The position numbers and the translations under genes are program-made. The notes beneath the pieces are model-generated. The model did not search any database and was not told the origin of the DNA. It was given only the letters and a program-made list of their open reading frames with translations. Positions 36,052 through 45,323 of a DNA stretch of 64,000 nt are shown piece by piece. The stretch spans positions 1 through 64,000 of the forward strand of contig JBNKRJ010000003.1 in the NCBI GenBank assembly GCA_050296515.1. Reading direction: 5' to 3'. The DNA is from NBLH01 sp050296515 (lineage in GTDB: Bacteria > Bacteroidota > Bacteroidia > Bacteroidales > NBLH01). How positions within the stretch are numbered: the first letter of the stretch is position 1; the number at the start of each line of letters is the position of its first letter.

Positions 36052-36987
36052 ATGGGATTTTTTGATAAACTAAAGAAAAAAGCCAAAGACGCTGCTGAAA
36101 AAGTTCAAAGCGAATTTAATGATCAGGAAGAAACTGAGAAACAAATCGTTGAAGATGAAATTGATGATGAGGAAGAGTTCAATGAAGATGACGATGATGT
36201 TGATGTGACAAAAATGCCTAAAGGCTGGGAAAACCTTTCAGATGATGAAATTTTAGGTAAACTTGGTCCGGTTGCATTAGAATATAATCAACGAGGTGAA
36301 GACGAGAGCTACTTAAAGGAACAAGGTTTTGAAAACGAAGACCACCTTATGGGCTTTACTACTTATTTCCAAAATATGGTTGCCGAAAAACGGGGCATTA
36401 GCATACTTGAGCTGGTAGGTCAGATTACACAGGCTACACAGAAACATATTGTTAGCAATGCTGAGACTATGAAAGGCGAAGGAGGCATAATGGAACCTGT
36501 TGAAGGCATAAGCTGTGAAGACTGGGCAAAAGTGAATGCTAAAATTGCTTCAGGAGCATCAGTTGAAGATTCAATTAAGATAATCGGCGTTGATTTAGCC
36601 AAATGGGATATTGTAAATAACGAATGGATGACAAGAATGTCAAACGACACAACATTTACCATTTCCCAGATTTATGGAAATGCATTTAATGCTTCTGCTA
36701 CAGGCAACTTAGGTGGTACATCTGATATTAATGAAGATAATTTTCCATATGAAAAATATGTTGAAGTTATGGTGGCACAGGATAAATTAACTGCCATTGG
36801 AAAAGATCCCCAGTTAATCCTTGCGTCATTCGGACTTTCTGTTGTTGATTGGTCAAATGCAAGCGCATACTGGAGCCAAAAGTTTAATCAAAATGTTGAA
36901 AAATATTATCAACAGTATACTGAACTTACCAAGAAGTTTGAAGAGAAATACAAATCAGGCAGTGTGCATGATGATATTGAATTCTAA
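36052..36987 (+). CDS. DUF6620-like protein with internal repeats
   Basis: 311 residues. Starts with the amphipathic MGFFDKLKKKAKDAAEKV, then an extremely acidic tract (about 25-52, almost only D and E). Three helical repeats follow: a first at about 85-125 (YLKEQGFENEDHLMGFTTYF) and two clear copies at about 160-195 and 225-275, each with a Trp/Tyr start, an Ile-x-x-x-Gly turn and two spaced Trp (GVDLAKWDIVNNEWMTRM and GLSVVDWSNASAYWSQKF). The DUF6620 name is my best match by memory. First gene of a three-gene operon with two zinc-ribbon proteins. No enzyme motif. Confidence 0.65.
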   Translation: MGFFDKLKKKAKDAAEKVQSEFNDQEETEKQIVEDEIDDEEEFNEDDDDVDVTKMPKGWENLSDDEILGKLGPVALEYNQRGEDESYLKEQGFENEDHLMGFTTYFQNMVAEKRGISILELVGQITQATQKHIVSNAETMKGEGGIMEPVEGISCEDWAKVNAKIASGASVEDSIKIIGVDLAKWDIVNNEWMTRMSNDTTFTISQIYGNAFNASATGNLGGTSDINEDNFPYEKYVEVMVAQDKLTAIGKDPQLILASFGLSVVDWSNASAYWSQKFNQNVEKYYQQYTELTKKFEEKYKSGSVHDDIEF

Positions 36988-37091
36988 ATCAATGTTTAAT
37001 CCTCAGATTTACAATCATTTATCCGATTGCAAATCTGAGAATTGGCTAAACTTAGTCATCAGAATACTTTTGTAATCAAGCCTATTCTATT

Positions 37092-37745
37092 ATGAATGAA
37101 AAGGAACAAATACAACTATTGAAAGAAATTGTTGGAGATTTTGAAAATAAGGTTGCTGAAATCACCCAAACTGCCTTAAACTCGCCTAAAGGAGGAGACA
37201 CAAATTGGTACAAGCTGGTTGAACAATATGATATTGAACCAGCTACTGAGAATCAAAAAAATGCTTACTATTCTAAAGGAATTCCAGTTTCGAAAGGAGC
37301 ATTGCCAACCGAATTACGGAATGTTTTCAAATCTCTCAGGTACAAAACGATAAAAAAATATCGAAACAAATTTGACAATATTGAGCTTTTTATTGATGCT
37401 GAAATTTTCTGGAATGATTTCGTTATCAGACTGAAAGATTTTATTGAAGATGAAGTAAGTGCATATGTTGGGAAAATAAAGCAAGCAGTTAATGTTTCCA
37501 ATATTTTTGCCAATGCTTTTTCTGGAATGAATAGATATTCAAATAACTTAAACGAGTCTGGCTTAAATACAAAAAAGTGCAAAAGCTGTGGTTCTCCAAG
37601 ACAAGACGAAGACCAGTATGATGAATGTTATTTTTGTGGTACACTCTTATTCGAAACTGAAAAAATTGAGGCACAATGTAAGGTTTGTGGCGCGCCAAAA
37701 TTTATTGAGGATCAGGGCAAAGAATGTCAGTTTTGTGGCAACTAA
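37092..37745 (+). CDS. Zinc-ribbon protein of the DUF6620-like operon
   Basis: 217 residues. The first 160 are helical with QKNAYYSKGIPVSKGALPTELRNVF. The tail holds two CxxC pairs per ribbon: CKSCGSPRQDEDQYDECYFCG and QCKVCGAPKFIEDQGKECQFCG, so two zinc ribbons in tandem, related to each other by duplication. The protein is cytosolic. It starts 105 bases after the first gene and ends 14 bases before the third, implying one transcript. Function unknown. Confidence 0.7.
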   Translation: MNEKEQIQLLKEIVGDFENKVAEITQTALNSPKGGDTNWYKLVEQYDIEPATENQKNAYYSKGIPVSKGALPTELRNVFKSLRYKTIKKYRNKFDNIELFIDAEIFWNDFVIRLKDFIEDEVSAYVGKIKQAVNVSNIFANAFSGMNRYSNNLNESGLNTKKCKSCGSPRQDEDQYDECYFCGTLLFETEKIEAQCKVCGAPKFIEDQGKECQFCGN

Positions 37746-37759
37746 AGTTTAATGGAATT

Positions 37760-38545
37760 ATGGAAAATTCAAAAAAGCAAGAATTAATTGAAAGATGGGA
37801 TACTTTCATTTCAAAAATAAAATCCAGATGCGATGAAATTATAAGTCAGGCAAACCAGGGCACTGATATGTTTATTCCTCAACTGATGTTTGATACGAAT
37901 GCTGTAGCAAATGCCTGGACAGGAATAAAAAGTCAGATTTATGAACTGACAAATAAACTGGAAGATGGTTGGATGAAAATGGATGACTTATTTGACAAAG
38001 CAGGCAGCAGTAGCAACGAAACAGATGCAGAAAGAGCCAAAAAAGAAGATGCTAAAGCACAGATGAACTGGCAGTTTGAAAAAAACCAAATATTAGCCTT
38101 TGCCAAAGCCGGACGCCAAATATTGTTCAATGTAAAAACACATGTGAACGAAAACAAAATGCATAATTGTACACAGTGCGGAGCTCCGCTTGATATTTCT
38201 ATCTATTCGTTCAGGGCAAAAAATGTAAAGTGTGATTCATGCGGATCAGTAAACACCTATAAACCTGATGATCGTATAGTTGCACTTGAATCCTGGGTAC
38301 TAACACCATTGGCAAAGGAATACTGCCTTTTAGAGAAAGAGAAAGAGTTTTTTCTTGAAGAAAAATTATCTGAAACAAATCATAAAAAAGTTACTAAAGA
38401 GCAGGTTCAGGAGCTAATAAATGCGAGGAAAGATGCCATTAATAAACATTATCAGTTCTTGATTAACAGCATACCAGAGAAGGCGGAACTTTATGAAAGG
38501 CAACGAGATGAAAGGCTTAAATGGGCGGAAAATGTAAGATATTAG
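37760..38545 (+). CDS. Zinc-ribbon coiled-coil protein of the DUF6620-like operon
   Basis: 262 residues from the ATG at 37760, chosen because the earlier ATG at 37724 lies inside the previous gene. Helical N-terminal part (about 1-135, ending in an FEKNQILAFAKAGRQILFNVK helix). One central zinc ribbon follows (about 143-165): CTQCGAPLDIS and, 20 residues on, CDSCGSVNTY. A charged C-terminal helix contains ERQRDERLKWAENVRY. It is the third gene of the operon. No family recognised. Confidence 0.7.
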   Translation: MENSKKQELIERWDTFISKIKSRCDEIISQANQGTDMFIPQLMFDTNAVANAWTGIKSQIYELTNKLEDGWMKMDDLFDKAGSSSNETDAERAKKEDAKAQMNWQFEKNQILAFAKAGRQILFNVKTHVNENKMHNCTQCGAPLDISIYSFRAKNVKCDSCGSVNTYKPDDRIVALESWVLTPLAKEYCLLEKEKEFFLEEKLSETNHKKVTKEQVQELINARKDAINKHYQFLINSIPEKAELYERQRDERLKWAENVRY

Positions 38546-38584
38546 ATCGGATTTTTCATTTTTTTGCAATTCTCTTATAAAAAA

Positions 38585-38623
38585 CTGAATTCCAGACAAC
38601 CAACTCAATCACCTGGAATTCAG
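38585..38623. terminator. Bidirectional terminator-like hairpin
   Basis: CTGAATTCCAG (38585-38595) pairs exactly with CTGGAATTCAG (38613-38623), loop of 17. It sits between the convergent ends of the zinc-ribbon operon and the amylase gene. Confidence 0.75.
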
Positions 38624-38650
38624 CGCCTTGCCTAAAATATCACTAAAATC

Positions 38651-40324
38651 CTATTTTCCCAAAAGTACAATGTCAAAATCAGTTTCAAGAGTGACTTTGC
38701 CATCTTTAACTTCGACAGACTTTTCAGAGTAATAATCTTTAAGCATTGTTCCATCGGCAAAAATATCTTTTACCGAAATTTCCTTTTTGCCTTTGACTAG
38801 CCCTAAGCCAACCACCACTTTATCTTCAAACTTTTCAGTTTTATAACTTCTTAAAAAATAATAAGGTGTTTCAGAAATCATTTTATGAATTCCAGTGCCA
38901 ACTGAAGGATGTTCGTTTCTGAATTTCCCAAGCTTTTGCCAATGAGCTAGAACTATTGAAACTTCAACACCATTGACACTTTTATTATTCTTAATTTCAT
39001 CCCAATTCATAAATATTCTCAGATTGGCATCTCCTTTGGCTCCTTCCTTCATCAAAAGCCTGCTGGTTTCATCACCATAATAAATTTGCGAAGCTCCCGG
39101 GCACAACAACAATTTGGTTCCTGCTTCGATGGCTTTTTCCCTGTTGGCATCAAATGGCTGACTATCATCATGAGAACTCACATAATTCAGGACGCTTTTG
39201 CCTCCCAGGGAATCCTGTAATCGATTTGAGTAATCAGAGAATAACTCTTCAAATGATTTTTGAGCAGCATCGTACTTAAACCCAAAGTTGATTAAACTAT
39301 TAAACCCATAATTGAAATAATCAATCTTTCTGTCACCAAAGTCATAATATCGATTTGAAAAAATATTGTAACCGTAGAGCTCACCTACTACATAAAAATC
39401 ATTATCATCAAGTACAGCTTCTGGATTGGCTTTTTTCCAGTCCTTAAATGCCTGAATGGCTTCTTTGATTAAATCTCCCCAAACAGTTTCTTCAACATGC
39501 TTTACAGTGTCGATTCTGTAACCATCTATTCCATATTTACGAATGAAATCGGTAAGCCACTTTATAATGTAATTTTTCGGAGCCCTTACCATTCCTGTCC
39601 TCCTAAAAAAGGTATCCAATTCGGCAAGTTCTTCGTCCAAACGACCTTCTTTTTCCCATTTTTGCTTTAAGTATTCAGGAACTCCCACAGAATCATTACT
39701 TTCTGTTCTAATATCAGGTAAATTCCTGACTAATGTACATGTTACAGCAGTTTCATAGTCCTGATAGGTACATTGTGGCTCGGTCCTCACCCATTCTTCG
39801 GGCCAAACGGGATCTTGTTCTGTTACAGGTCCGGTGTGGTTTAATACTACATCTAACAAAATTCGAATTCCACTCTCGTGTGCCACTTTTACAAGTTCAT
39901 GCATATCCTCTCCTGTTCCAAAGTTTGGATCAATTGCTGTCCAGTCTTTTGTCCAATAACCATGGTATCCATAAGTAGCCCCCTGGCCTTCATCTACATA
40001 GCCATGAATTTGTTCAACTATAGGAGTCAACCAAATAGCATTAACACCAAGCTTTGAGAAGTATCCCTCTTTTATTTTTTGAGTTATTCCTTTAATGTCC
40101 CCTCCCATAAACTTTCTAAGTTCTGAGGTTTTTGCAGTTCTATCAAAATTCACATCATTACTTTTGTCGCCATTGCAAAACCTGTCGGTCATTAGAAAAT
40201 ACACATTGGCATTTTCCCAAACAAACGGGGCTTTGTGTTCCTCATTGGTTTCTTTAGAGGTATCATTGCCACATGCAATCATGAAAAACATACTTAAAGC
40301 AAGCAAAAATGACTTTTTTATCAT
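38651..40324 (-). CDS. GH13 alpha-amylase family lipoprotein
   Basis: 557 residues. Lipoprotein signal with Cys18 in FFMIACGND. The (beta/alpha)8 barrel shows YFLMTDRFCNGD near its start, GVNAIWLTPI, LLDVVLNHT and then the catalytic set: nucleophile Asp272 in GYRIDTVKHV, acid/base Glu315 in VVGELYG, and stabilising Asp386 in VSSHDDSQ. A short beta domain closes it (VVGLGLVKGKKEISVKDIF). Probably outer-membrane anchored and acting on starch or maltooligosaccharides. It stands alone, without a Sus cluster. Confidence 0.93.
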   Translation of the reverse strand: MIKKSFLLALSMFFMIACGNDTSKETNEEHKAPFVWENANVYFLMTDRFCNGDKSNDVNFDRTAKTSELRKFMGGDIKGITQKIKEGYFSKLGVNAIWLTPIVEQIHGYVDEGQGATYGYHGYWTKDWTAIDPNFGTGEDMHELVKVAHESGIRILLDVVLNHTGPVTEQDPVWPEEWVRTEPQCTYQDYETAVTCTLVRNLPDIRTESNDSVGVPEYLKQKWEKEGRLDEELAELDTFFRRTGMVRAPKNYIIKWLTDFIRKYGIDGYRIDTVKHVEETVWGDLIKEAIQAFKDWKKANPEAVLDDNDFYVVGELYGYNIFSNRYYDFGDRKIDYFNYGFNSLINFGFKYDAAQKSFEELFSDYSNRLQDSLGGKSVLNYVSSHDDSQPFDANREKAIEAGTKLLLCPGASQIYYGDETSRLLMKEGAKGDANLRIFMNWDEIKNNKSVNGVEVSIVLAHWQKLGKFRNEHPSVGTGIHKMISETPYYFLRSYKTEKFEDKVVVGLGLVKGKKEISVKDIFADGTMLKDYYSEKSVEVKDGKVTLETDFDIVLLGK

Positions 40325-41005
40325 CTTCTTAAATTTTAATTAACAGTTAAATAATGCGTAAATGTATTAATTTGCTTAGCAAAGCGCTTAAAATGAACTA
40401 ATCTGATGGCAAAAAAAACACAGCAAACGATTGCAGAACACTTCTTTTAGAATCATTTACGCATAAAAACTAAAAATTAGTCAAAATTTTGTCTTTTTTC
40501 AACTTACAATGATTTAAATGCCGTAATTTTATCAATAAAATCAATGTTCTTGCTTGATGTAAATTACCGGCATCCCTAAATTGCTCATAAAAAAAGAACC
40601 TTCTTAAAAGGCCAGAAAAATAATTAACTACTTGAGAAACATGAAAAAGCTGTTCTTAACTTATTGGAAAATGCTATTGATTGTTTTGGCAGATAAAGAT
40701 TTATTTCTTTTCCTCACTTATTTAAACCTGAATCGACTTAAAAAGAAGGAAAAAGAGTGGTTGCCAGGTTAAAATTATTCAAAGATATGATTACGATTAC
40801 TTCGACCACCCAACAAAAAGGTAAGTCACTCATTTCCAACCAATAACAACCCGCATCTGGTATGCACATTTACTATACTTGGCGAAAGTTTTATTTTTCG
40901 AAATTATTTTTTTCAGAAAAAAGTGATCTATAATTCCAACTTTTATACATTTCCGATATCTATATATTGAACAAAGGCAATCAGCCATAACTCAGATTGT
41001 AAAAA
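40325..41005. other. Intergenic region, one small frame
   Basis: 681 bases. The only candidate gene is the 43-codon frame at 40641-40772. I saw no RNA or strong repeat. The TTTATTTTTCGAAATTATTTTTTTC stretch near 40890 is merely AT-rich. Confidence 0.5.
40641..40772 (+). CDS. Possible 43-residue small protein
   Basis: ATG frame of 43 codons: MKKLFLTYWKM, a hydrophobic middle (LLIVLADKDLFLFLTYL) and a basic end (RLKKKEKEWLPG). It could be a single-pass membrane peptide. The frame is clean but short; no homology is known and no promoter is obvious. Confidence 0.3.
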   Translation: MKKLFLTYWKMLLIVLADKDLFLFLTYLNLNRLKKKEKEWLPG

Positions 41006-41515
41006 TTGAAGAACCAAAAGAATAGATCAGTAGAAGCACTTTTTAAATCTTATGCTCGCGGAATGTATAACATCTGTCTCCGAATGACCGGAAATAAACA
41101 GGATGCTGAAGATATTTTACAAGAAGCATTTTACCTGGCATTTGTGAATTTTAACAAATTAGAGAAGATTGACAGTTTTGGAGCCTGGTTGAAAAAAATT
41201 GTGGTCAACAAATGTATTTCGTTCTTGCGCAAACAAATTCATTTTGTTGACATTGAATCAACCAATCAAAACCAAAGTGAAGACCATGAAGATTGGATGC
41301 AGGAAATATCTATGGATGAAATTAACAAAGAAATCCAGCATTTGCCGGATGGCTGCAGGGTGGTTTTCAATCTTTATTTACTTGAAAACTATTCGCACAA
41401 GCATATCGCTGACTTGTTGGATATTTCTGAATCGACTTCAAAAAGTCAGTACCATAGAGCAAAAAGCATTTTAAGAACACAATTAAAGAAAAAGTTACAT
41501 TATGGAAAAGTTTGA
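41006..41515 (+). CDS. ECF-family RNA polymerase sigma factor
   Basis: 169 residues, from a TTG start at 41006 (an A-rich leader; alternative starts within region 2 would truncate it). Region 2 is ALFKSYARGMYNICLRMTGNKQDAEDILQEAFY, and region 4 is LPDGCRVVFNLYLLENYSHKHIADLLDISESTSKSQYHRAKSIL. It directs transcription of an unknown regulon, very probably including its own operon. It overlaps the next gene by 14 bases. Confidence 0.9.
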   Translation: MKNQKNRSVEALFKSYARGMYNICLRMTGNKQDAEDILQEAFYLAFVNFNKLEKIDSFGAWLKKIVVNKCISFLRKQIHFVDIESTNQNQSEDHEDWMQEISMDEINKEIQHLPDGCRVVFNLYLLENYSHKHIADLLDISESTSKSQYHRAKSILRTQLKKKLHYGKV

Positions 41516-42068
41516 GCAGTTTTTTAAAGAGAATAGGTTGCGACTAGATACTGAAAATCTGGATGAAACTTCATGGATGAATATTGAGAACTCTTTCAAA
41601 ATACATAAAAGGAAAAGTTTTTTCAGGAAACTATATGTAGCAGCAAGTATAATTGCGATTTTAGGATTGAGTTCCATAATAATTTTTTCGGGAAATGAAA
41701 AAAACAAACAAGTAGTGCAAACTTCAATATTTACTGATATTTCACCCGACTTGGTAAAACAGGAGAACTCTTATATTCAATTAGTTAACTCTAAAATTAA
41801 TAAAATAAAGGAAGAAAAAGTACCAAAAGAAAATGCAGCACTTTTTAATGAATTTATAAAACAGCTTGAGGTGATTGACAAACAATATGAGTTGTATAAA
41901 CAAGAGATAGAAAAAACAGGATATAATGATGAACTGATACAACAGGTTATTTATAACTATCAGTTAAAACTTTCGGTACTTCAAATGTTACAATCTGAAA
42001 TTGATAAAATTAACAGACTTTCAAAAAAGAATAAAAATGAAAAAGAAGAAATTAAATTGGATATATAA
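41502..42068 (+). CDS. Anti-sigma-like single-pass membrane protein
   Basis: 188 residues. A cytoplasmic N-terminal part of 40 residues, one membrane helix (about 47-67: YVAASIIAILGLSSIIIF), then an extracytoplasmic helical domain. Position immediately behind an ECF sigma gene and topology are those of anti-sigma factors, but no zinc-binding anti-sigma motif (HxxxCxxC) is seen. It overlaps the next gene by 32 bases. I infer it holds the sigma factor inactive. Confidence 0.7.
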   Translation: MEKFEQFFKENRLRLDTENLDETSWMNIENSFKIHKRKSFFRKLYVAASIIAILGLSSIIIFSGNEKNKQVVQTSIFTDISPDLVKQENSYIQLVNSKINKIKEEKVPKENAALFNEFIKQLEVIDKQYELYKQEIEKTGYNDELIQQVIYNYQLKLSVLQMLQSEIDKINRLSKKNKNEKEEIKLDI

Positions 42069-43377
42069 AAGCATACTAGCAATAGTAATTGGTTTATCAT
42101 TGATTAAAGAAGGTGTATTAGCCCAAACAATGGATAAAACCATCGAAAAAACAGTTAACATCTCCGATAATACGCAAATAATTTCAACAAATATAAATGG
42201 AGCTGATCTGACAATAAAAAACTGGGAGCAAGATAAGATCAAGGTTATTTATAAAATACAGGTAAAAGCAAAAAATGCCGAGAATTTAAAAGCATTTAAT
42301 GAAGAGTTGGAAAATAAACTTAATAAACAATTTGAAGGGAGTCATGATAAATCATTAAATGTTTCTTTCCCACTCAAGAATTATAATCAAAAAGATGAGC
42401 ATGTTTCTATAAAATTTCAAAATGGAAAAATTAAACATCGACTTGCTGAATTTAAATTAGAAACCATTATTTATGCTCCTAAAAAGAACCCTTTAATACT
42501 GATACATAGTTTTAACAAGCTGATTATTGAAGGAGAAAGAAATGATTTAACACTTATTCTAAGCAGTTGTAATTTCTCAATGGGAAACTGTAATAAACTT
42601 AAATTATCCACTAATTTTTGTAAAAATGTTAAAATTGGGAATATAAATGAAGCAGACCTTAATATCCAATCAGGTGGAATTTCAACAGGAGTAATAGAAA
42701 ACAGTTTGATTGTAAAGGCTAATTTTGCAAATATAGAAGTCTCAAAAATTAATGGAAATGCCAGCCTTGACATAAGTAGCAGTACGTTTAAAAGTTCCAA
42801 CATTAAAGAATTAAAACTTTCAGGAAGCTTTATTCGTGAGTTTAAGGCTAACAACATTGAAAAAACTGTTATTAAGAAGTTGAGTTCATCTGAATTTGTA
42901 GCAAACAATATTAATGCACTCACAATTGAAGATGCCTCTTTTTCAACTTTCAGAGTCGCCCAGATTGAAACTTTGAGCATAGAAAAATCCTCAAGCTCAA
43001 AGTTTTATGTTACAGCAGCAAATGTTGTTGAAGCCCCACAATGTTCCTTTACTGATTTTTCAATAGGCCAGCTAAAAAAAAGGTTTGTAACCAAATCAAG
43101 CAGTGGAAGCATCAAACTTGATGATGTTATCACTGATTTTGAAAAAATCAGCATTGATGGCCAGTTTGTGAATATCAATATCAACACACAAGAAAATGCA
43201 AGTTATAAAATTGAAGCCGAACTTGAATTTCCAAACTATCGATTTCATGATATCACTTACAGTTTAAAAGAAAAAAATCTGAGTAACGAAAAAATGTCGG
43301 GCATAAGAGGCACTGATAAAAACACAAATTCAAAAATTAGTTTTGATTGTAAAAGTTGCTCAATTACACTTGATTAA
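42037..43377 (+). CDS. Exported DUF4097-like beta-repeat protein
   Basis: 446 residues from the ATG at 42037. Signal peptide (about 8-30, ending EGVLAQ). Then many short beta strands in a long run, with repeated N-G-(A)-x-L-x-(I) and SSS patterns (INGADLTIKNW, INGNASLDISSSTFKSS, SSSEFVANNINALTIEDAS), as in DUF4097 or head-GIN adhesin folds, forming a right-handed beta helix. The end is CKSCSITLD. As the third gene of the sigma/anti-sigma operon it may be the envelope protein whose state the system senses or adjusts. Confidence 0.7.
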   Translation: MKKKKLNWIYKSILAIVIGLSLIKEGVLAQTMDKTIEKTVNISDNTQIISTNINGADLTIKNWEQDKIKVIYKIQVKAKNAENLKAFNEELENKLNKQFEGSHDKSLNVSFPLKNYNQKDEHVSIKFQNGKIKHRLAEFKLETIIYAPKKNPLILIHSFNKLIIEGERNDLTLILSSCNFSMGNCNKLKLSTNFCKNVKIGNINEADLNIQSGGISTGVIENSLIVKANFANIEVSKINGNASLDISSSTFKSSNIKELKLSGSFIREFKANNIEKTVIKKLSSSEFVANNINALTIEDASFSTFRVAQIETLSIEKSSSSKFYVTAANVVEAPQCSFTDFSIGQLKKRFVTKSSSGSIKLDDVITDFEKISIDGQFVNININTQENASYKIEAELEFPNYRFHDITYSLKEKNLSNEKMSGIRGTDKNTNSKISFDCKSCSITLD

Positions 43378-43813
43378 ATATTACTTGAACTTGAAAACAT
43401 AGGGTTTTAGGTATTATCTAAAACCTTTTTTATTTCGTAACTGGTCAGTGTCAAAGATAAGTGAAAACTTATTATCATTTTACACTCTATAAGAATTGCA
43501 TATATGTTTTGAGCTTTAGTTTTAACATTGATATATGGGTCGCATTCTTCTATTATAGCTTAATTAACAATTTCGTTTTCTGGTTGTTAGTATGTTAAGG
43601 GCGAAATGTCTGTATTTTTGCAACTAGTATTGTAGATTTGTATAGCTATAGTTCAAAATAGTAATGATTAATTTATATAGATTCTAACAGCTTAATACTA
43701 AGGTCATTTAATTTAAATGTGAAATTTTCACCTGACATTTTGACCATTTTTAAAAAAATTAAGTTTTAACTTGCTAGGTCAACCTATGTTAGGACAAGAC
43801 AAACAATTAAAAC
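43378..43813. other. Convergent intergenic region
   Basis: 436 bases between two converging genes. It contains the sigma operon terminator; the rest (43440-43813) is AT-rich with no gene, RNA or repeat that I recognise. Confidence 0.5.
43403..43434 (+). terminator. Intrinsic terminator of the sigma operon
   Basis: GGTTTTAG (43403-43410) pairs exactly with CTAAAACC (43418-43425), loop of 7, followed by TTTTTTATTT. Confidence 0.85.
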
Positions 43814-44530
43814 CTAAAAATCATACAACCTCCCAAGGTTTAAATTGGCTCCAACATTAAAAATAAATGGCTGATAATCAAAATTTAATTTCTTATCCCC
43901 AATAGGAACAGAGAAACCAATTTGAAAAGTAAACTTTAGATATTTGTACCCAATCTTGGATGTAAATACTGGTTCAAAAAAGCCATGATATTCGCCTGTT
44001 TCAAAACCTGTTCCATCTGGGTTCATTTGAACTAATGCAAACCTTGATGCGAAACTTCCATCATAAATTCCGGTGGCAATACCAATTCCAGGTTGAAGAA
44101 AAAACCTGTTGTATCTTGCATCAGCAATTTCATGTGAAGAGAATATATTTTTATAATAACCTTCAACCCGTCCTGTTCCATATCCCCCATAGAATTCATA
44201 TCTTCCAACACTACCAAGCTTATCATAAAATCCAACTCCTCCCTCCAGGATGGTATGTTTGTGGAAATTGTCTGAAGAATCTTTGGTTTTGTCAGCAAAA
44301 GAACCGTTTGCCATAATTCCAATGTGATCTGTTATTGCATAAGCTGCTTGTACATCAAGATTACTTGTTCCGGTTGCTGCATTTGCCTGAAACTCACCTT
44401 TATTGCTGAACATTGGCGAATTTACCATATTGGGAATGTATTCAGGTGCACAGGAAATTTGCATCACCATGGAAATGAGCAGAGCAGCAATATGGCCCAC
44501 TGTGGTGATCTGATTTTTCTTCTTTTTCAC
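43814..44530 (-). CDS. Outer-membrane beta-barrel lipoprotein-like protein
   Basis: 238 residues from a GTG start. A hydrophobic signal ends in QISCAPEYIP, probably lipid-modified at Cys27. The mature part has strands alternating hydrophobic and aromatic residues (DVQAAYAITDHIGIMANGSFADK, LEGGVGFYDKLGSVGRYEFYGGYGTG, KYLKFTFQIGFSVPIG), typical of small outer-membrane barrels, and ends in LNLGRLYDF. Its leader and start codon are the second copy of the repeated segment shared with the acylphosphatase gene, while the coding parts are unrelated. Confidence 0.75.
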   Translation of the reverse strand: MKKKKNQITTVGHIAALLISMVMQISCAPEYIPNMVNSPMFSNKGEFQANAATGTSNLDVQAAYAITDHIGIMANGSFADKTKDSSDNFHKHTILEGGVGFYDKLGSVGRYEFYGGYGTGRVEGYYKNIFSSHEIADARYNRFFLQPGIGIATGIYDGSFASRFALVQMNPDGTGFETGEYHGFFEPVFTSKIGYKYLKFTFQIGFSVPIGDKKLNFDYQPFIFNVGANLNLGRLYDF

Positions 44531-44735
44531 TTGTTTAAACTTTAGTTAAGTTGTTGAAATTTATTCACTTTTCATAAACTATTTATATGGAGTTCACGAG
44601 CTTGCTTCGCAAGGTTAAACATATTCTTTTGTAAAGCGATTAAATTCTATATGAAACCCCGAAGGGCTCAGCGTAAGCTAATCCCTCTGCGCCTCCGCTA
44701 AAGCTTCAGCGGCACGCGGAATGAGGGTTTCATAG
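44524..44735 (-). repeat. Repeated 5' leader, copy B
   Basis: The reverse complement of 44524-44618 aligns without gaps to 17275-17369 with 7 mismatches in 95 bases, running through the GTG start codon. The block at about 44654-44685 aligns to 17173-17204. At 44688-44720 this copy alone has a GC-rich hairpin (CCGCTAAAGCTTCAGCGG type) not seen in copy A. Confidence 0.75.
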
Positions 44736-45017
44736 GTTTAAGTTTAAGTTTGTGTCAAAGGTCATTTATTACTTTGACAATCTTGCTTCTTACTTCCCCC
44801 ACTCAAGTTACATTCCTTCCTTAAGATAGTATGTTTATGAAAAAGTTGGAGTTGCTGGAGACAAAACTGATTTTAACAAACTTTAGTACTAGATGCTTGA
44901 TGATGTAGTTGAATCTTAATAAATTTATCGAAGCATTTATTTTAAAATATTTCTAATTTCAATTTGTTTGTGAAGTAAAGATTCGCGAAAAAAACAATAC
45001 CCTGAAAAATAAAAATC
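44531..45017. other. Intergenic region with leader repeat and decayed fragment
   Basis: 487 bases between divergent genes. It contains the leader copy (44524-44735) and, at about 44829-44888, a decayed fragment resembling that at 179-304. I see no intact gene. Confidence 0.55.
44829..44888 (+). pseudogene. Decayed coding fragment
   Basis: ATG-TT-ATGAAAAA-GTTGGAGT resembles bases 249-274 of the first fragment. Inserting one G restores a frame reading MKKVGVAGDKTDFNKL and a stop at 44888. It looks like the end of a lost gene. Confidence 0.25.
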
Positions 45018-45230
45018 ATGAAACAAAAACTTTCTCAAGAAATGCTTGACAGAATGAGTAAAGACCCAGGAAACTGGAGGGGCCCATTCTACTTTAATCC
45101 TAAAGATCAAAGATTAACTGTTCCAAAATTGTATCCTGCAATGGGATGGACTTTTAACTTTGCCAGCCCCTACACATACATAACATTAATTTCAGTAATA
45201 GCAATAATTATTGTTTCTGGAATGATTTAA
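45018..45230 (+). CDS. DUF5808-type small membrane protein
   Basis: 70 residues. The soluble part is DPGNWRGPFYFNPKDQRLTVPK, then GWTFNFASP, matching DUF5808 motifs, and a C-terminal membrane helix (about 51-70) ends the protein. Family function is unknown. It stands alone before a GNAT gene in the same direction. Confidence 0.75.
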   Translation: MKQKLSQEMLDRMSKDPGNWRGPFYFNPKDQRLTVPKLYPAMGWTFNFASPYTYITLISVIAIIIVSGMI

Positions 45231-45323
45231 TGCTGAATGTTTTTTTTGAAAAACTGGAATAGAACGAATCCAATGTGATGTTTTGACGAAAATAATTACC
45301 TGGTGCTTTTGGCATAGATAAAA

